In this document: positions 60,978 to 64,000 of the stretch, one piece after another
Layout: each line of letters starts with the position of its first letter
Position numbering within the stretch: position 1 is the stretch's first letter
NCBI GenBank assembly: GCA_025617375.2
Contig: JAMYGW020000001.1
Coordinates: 992,001-1,056,000 of the forward strand
Length of the DNA: 64,000 nucleotides
Origin: Acarospora socialis
Lineage: Eukaryota > Ascomycota > Lecanoromycetes > Acarosporales > Acarosporaceae
Direction of reading: 5' to 3'
The notes under the pieces: model-generated
What the model saw: only the letters and a program-made list of their open reading frames with translations
What the model was told of the DNA's origin: nothing
The model's database searches: none
Program-made: the position numbers and the translations under genes

Positions 60978-63507
60978 TTACCTCAAGGATTTTGTGATCC
61001 TTACCAACAACAAGCCTTGTGTCTGCTCGCCCCTGGCATCCAGCAGATGGATGAAGCGGAAGCCCTGCTGTAGACGGTCCAGCCTGACACAGGCCCAGGC
61101 GGCGAGGTCATCCTTACCGATCTCGTCGTCGTGGATTTTGAGCCTGTTGACATGAGAGACGTCAGCATCTTTCCCCTTACACTAAAGAGCGTGGATGTGG
61201 GCATGGCATCGATGATATCTCTGCGACCGCGCCCTCCAACAGAGCGGGAGCGAGCACTGCAACGGCCCGCTCATGTTGGTAACCGAGCCAGAGGTGACAC
61301 CTGGTCGTAACTTTCTGAGGAAACACGACCTCGGTTTGTGTCGGTGGTGTAACATGACGGTCCTCTGCATAGGATTGGGCATCAGAAAGAAATTTGATGG
61401 GAGTCTCGAACCTCAAAAAGCTGAGCTGTTCGACAACATGGGGGATCCCAACCCACTCCAACCTCTCCCTCCCAAAGTCCGGCTCGATTCCTTGTCTTTT
61501 CTTCGTACGCCTCTTGTACTCGCCATCCTTGCCTTTACCTCCTCCTTCAATCGTCGCCCCCGTTCTCTCTTCCGGTTTCTCTACGTGTAGCTCGCACTTC
61601 ACGTAAGGATGGAATCCCCTGACGCTCTTGTCATCAATCGGCAAGGGTATAGCTTGGCCGGCGTATACCTCGAGCACAAGATCCAAGGTCTTGTGGGCTA
61701 TTGCATCAGCCTGGGATTCGTGGGAGATTACAGCATTTTTCCGCTGCTCATTGATACTCCTGTAGCGTTTGGGCTTCAGAACCCATCCCCCTTCGCCGGC
61801 GAACATGCCTTCGTTCAACATCATGCCTTCATCCCATTTCTGCCAGTTCAAGGCAACCATCTGAACGCCTTTTCGCCAAAACACCGACGGGTCTAGGTTC
61901 GAGGATGAGACGCGCAACCCAGACGGGTACGCTCGCATGAGATAATTCCGATTGTGTGAGAATAGCGTCGGACCATGGCTCTGATGAACCTCCATGAGCG
62001 TTTTCTCCGACAACGAGAAGACGTGCGCGGGCATCGTTGCCTCTGCACAAAAACAAACAGTCAGCCTGCTGGTGACATTCCACCTTTTCAAAACTCACCG
62101 GGTTGTGACAAGCTCGAGAAGTGGTAGCTTCTGGTGTAGATACCCAGTCTACTCAGCGCATCCAGCACTTTACTTTCCTTGCCTTTCTTTTTCTCAAGAC
62201 TGGGATATACTGCATCATCTTCTGAGGATGAAGTCGATGATCTTGAGCTTACATGTTGCAGCGCCGGGGGCGCATCTTCACAAGGCTTCGGAGCTACATG
62301 TTTCACCTTCACCAGGATCTTCCGCAGAAGCTCACCAGGGCTGGGAAGCTTCTCCTCAGGCGCAATTGCACGCAAAGGCTCATCAACGAGAAGACCGCTC
62401 CAGACCTCCTTCATGATGTCCACCATTATCTCTTGCTGCTCCAAGCCGGCGTGGATCTCTAGGCTGACGATCACCGGCAGGTCACTAACGTGTTCAGCAG
62501 AGTCCAACTCTTTAATCTTGGTGTCCGCGGAGAGCTGACCTTGTAACGAACGCGGCTTCACGTATGGCCTTACACACTTCGCGGAAGGGTACTTCTTTGG
62601 TCAACGTATATCCGTGCAGCACCCGTGGCTCCGGCCTCATCGCCGTCGAGGCTGACATCCATGGCGTCGGTAAAGTTAGAGTCTCGCCTGTCGGTGGGGC
62701 GGCGGGCGATGTTACTCGGCTCCGACGCTCGCGCGAGTGGGATGAGAATCTTGAGGATATATGAGTCCGGAAGCGGTGGTGTCTCTCGTCCCCGCTATGA
62801 CTCTCGACCGTGCTGTCTTCCGTCGGAGACTTTGGCTCGCCGTCCCAGACGTCGATTTCGATACATCTGCAGCCGCGGAGTAAGACCTAATTTCTCCAGA
62901 CGCGGCGCTTTAGAACCACAATCGTCATAGCAATACACTCTGAACAAATATAGAGAAAACACCACACCCATCGACCAATGTAGTGTCATCGACCTCACCC
63001 CCTCCCAATAGGAATTTTACCCCTCTTCCAAACCGACAGGAGGAATGCACAAGTACCAAATAGAACTTCATCCCTTTCTCCACACAAGAAATAGGAGAAG
63101 AGACATACGTTCCGATACGCATCCCCACTCGCCTGACTATACAGCTGATTGCCCGTCAAGTACGTATTATGGCTGCTCGACACGAAATAACTCGACAGCG
63201 GCCACGACAATCTCCCCTCCTCCCCCTCTTCCTCTTCCTCCCTTCCCCTTTCCGGTCCCAACTTCCACGGCGGCGGCCCCTGCGCGTCGGAGAGCGGAGA
63301 GGTCATGTATGCCAGGAAGGCATCGAAGCTAGGAGCTTTGCCGTTCGTGACGCTAGGATCGTTTGCGTCGATCGGAGGGGTGTGTAGTGGGAAGGACTGG
63401 TAGGCGGTCTTGAGATGCTGTAGGATGGCGGGCGAGAGCGTGGCGGGGAGGACGGGTGTGCTGGAAGGATTGCCACCGCCGGCGCCGGCACTGCTGGTCG
63501 TAGCCAT
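60978..63507 (-). CDS. phosphoinositide-specific phospholipase C (fungal delta-like), about 642 aa, five exons
   Basis: Cleaves PtdIns(4,5)P2 to inositol trisphosphate and diacylglycerol at the membrane. Exons are 63109-63507, 62540-62886, 62099-62484, 61412-62042 and 60978-61143; all phases agree. The X domain has SSHNTYLTGNQL (His113), GCRCIEIDVWDGEP (Glu143, Asp145), LHGYTLTKEVPF and DLPVIVSLEIH..EQQ. The Y domain runs from LSRLGIYTRSYHF through LMRAYPSGLRVSSSN and NWQKWDEGM. A C2 domain starts near residue 497 (LDLVLEVYAGQ) and includes KIHDDEIGKDDLAAW. No PH domain is seen, as usual in fungi. The fourth intron is 268 bp with a weak GTTCGA donor; a 37-bp alternative (61144-61180) keeps the frame and adds 77 residues. 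The frame stays open upstream of ATG 63505-63507 to an acceptor-like CAG at 63558, so an extra 5' exon is possible. The stop overlaps a strong AG|GTAAGT donor. Confidence 0.92.
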
Positions 63508-64000
63508 TGGAATGACCTCTAGGTTTAGGAATAGTTTGAGAACTTGCGCTGCGTAGCCTGAAGACGGAAGGGCGAGTGAGAGGACGGAGGAGCGTGGGGG
63601 GTGGTGCGGTGTGTGTATATTGGTTGCTGGATTTGGAAGGAGAGAGATAGGAGTGGTGTGCGCTGTGTGATAGATATAGAAGTCAGATCGAGTGAATCAG
63701 AAGCTTAGGTGGAGTTTTGGTGTTTTCAAAGGGCGGCCGTAGGTACTGTTGTGGTGTGAATGCGGGGGAGGTGTTTGTTGTTTTGATGTTTTACGTAGCG
63801 GCGGTGAAGCTCACAGCCCGCCACTGTTTATGTACAACGGCCAATAACATTTACAGATACTGGGAATGGACAGCGATCTCTACAAGAATCCCAGCATCCA
63901 TTTGAATTCTATAGCTAGCAATTCGTGACACGTACCCTGCGCCGAAGCCGTCAATGTAAACAACATCTGGAGCTACTCGTATGTACCAGCACAACACCAT
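63508..64000. other. phospholipase C upstream region
   Basis: 493 bp holding the promoter, and possibly the first intron, of the minus-strand phospholipase. A pyrimidine-rich tract with acceptor CAG ends at 63558 (minus strand). A 49-codon frame starts at the very edge of the window on the minus strand, which I do not call. Confidence 0.5.

Overview
The window looks like a filamentous ascomycete (Pezizomycotina) chromosome. Its genes have several short introns (37-103 bp, two longer) with GT..AG ends and CTGAC/CTAAC-like branch sites. It also holds a fungal C2H2 regulator, a fungal-type phosphoinositide phospholipase C, and a huge AT-rich block of mutated repeats. The species cannot be read from the sequence.

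Left arm (1-11481, ordinary base composition): five minus-strand genes. They are an unrecognised multi-membrane-span protein (392-3199), a two-finger C2H2 regulator (4443-6176), a small candidate gene (6295-6931), a single-span repeat-rich protein (8186-9506) and a six-exon short-chain dehydrogenase/reductase (9864-11153). Right arm (56798-64000): mostly non-coding DNA with a few weak exon candidates, then a five-exon phospholipase C (60978-63507, minus).

The middle (11482-56797) is a stack of transposons inside one another, each level fixed by terminal structure and target-site duplication (TSD). The base layer is one minus-strand Helitron. Its 3' end (CTAG plus hairpin) is at 11482 and its 5' TC end is probably at 56797; it has Rep and helicase remains and a net length of about 6.7 kb. 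Three elements sit in it: an unmutated tRNA-derived SINE (11589-12046, 14-bp TSD) and two related hAT-like elements with 8-bp TSDs (13046-36754 and 40978-55417). The second hAT is an internally deleted relative of the first. Each hAT holds a Ty3/gypsy chromovirus LTR element (15936-28228, plus strand; 42781-55010, minus strand). Each of those holds a further LTR element, and these two inner ones belong to one family (18694-24785 and 46052-52241). All LTR elements are broken fossils.

The AT-rich block carries a striking mutation signature. CpG and CpC/GpG are almost absent while CpA/TpG stays abundant. This is not the CpA-to-TpA pattern of classical repeat-induced point mutation (RIP). The SINE and the extreme tips of the Helitron escape it. 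The signature, the fourfold nest and the unusually large hAT with extra coding remains are the main points for follow-up.
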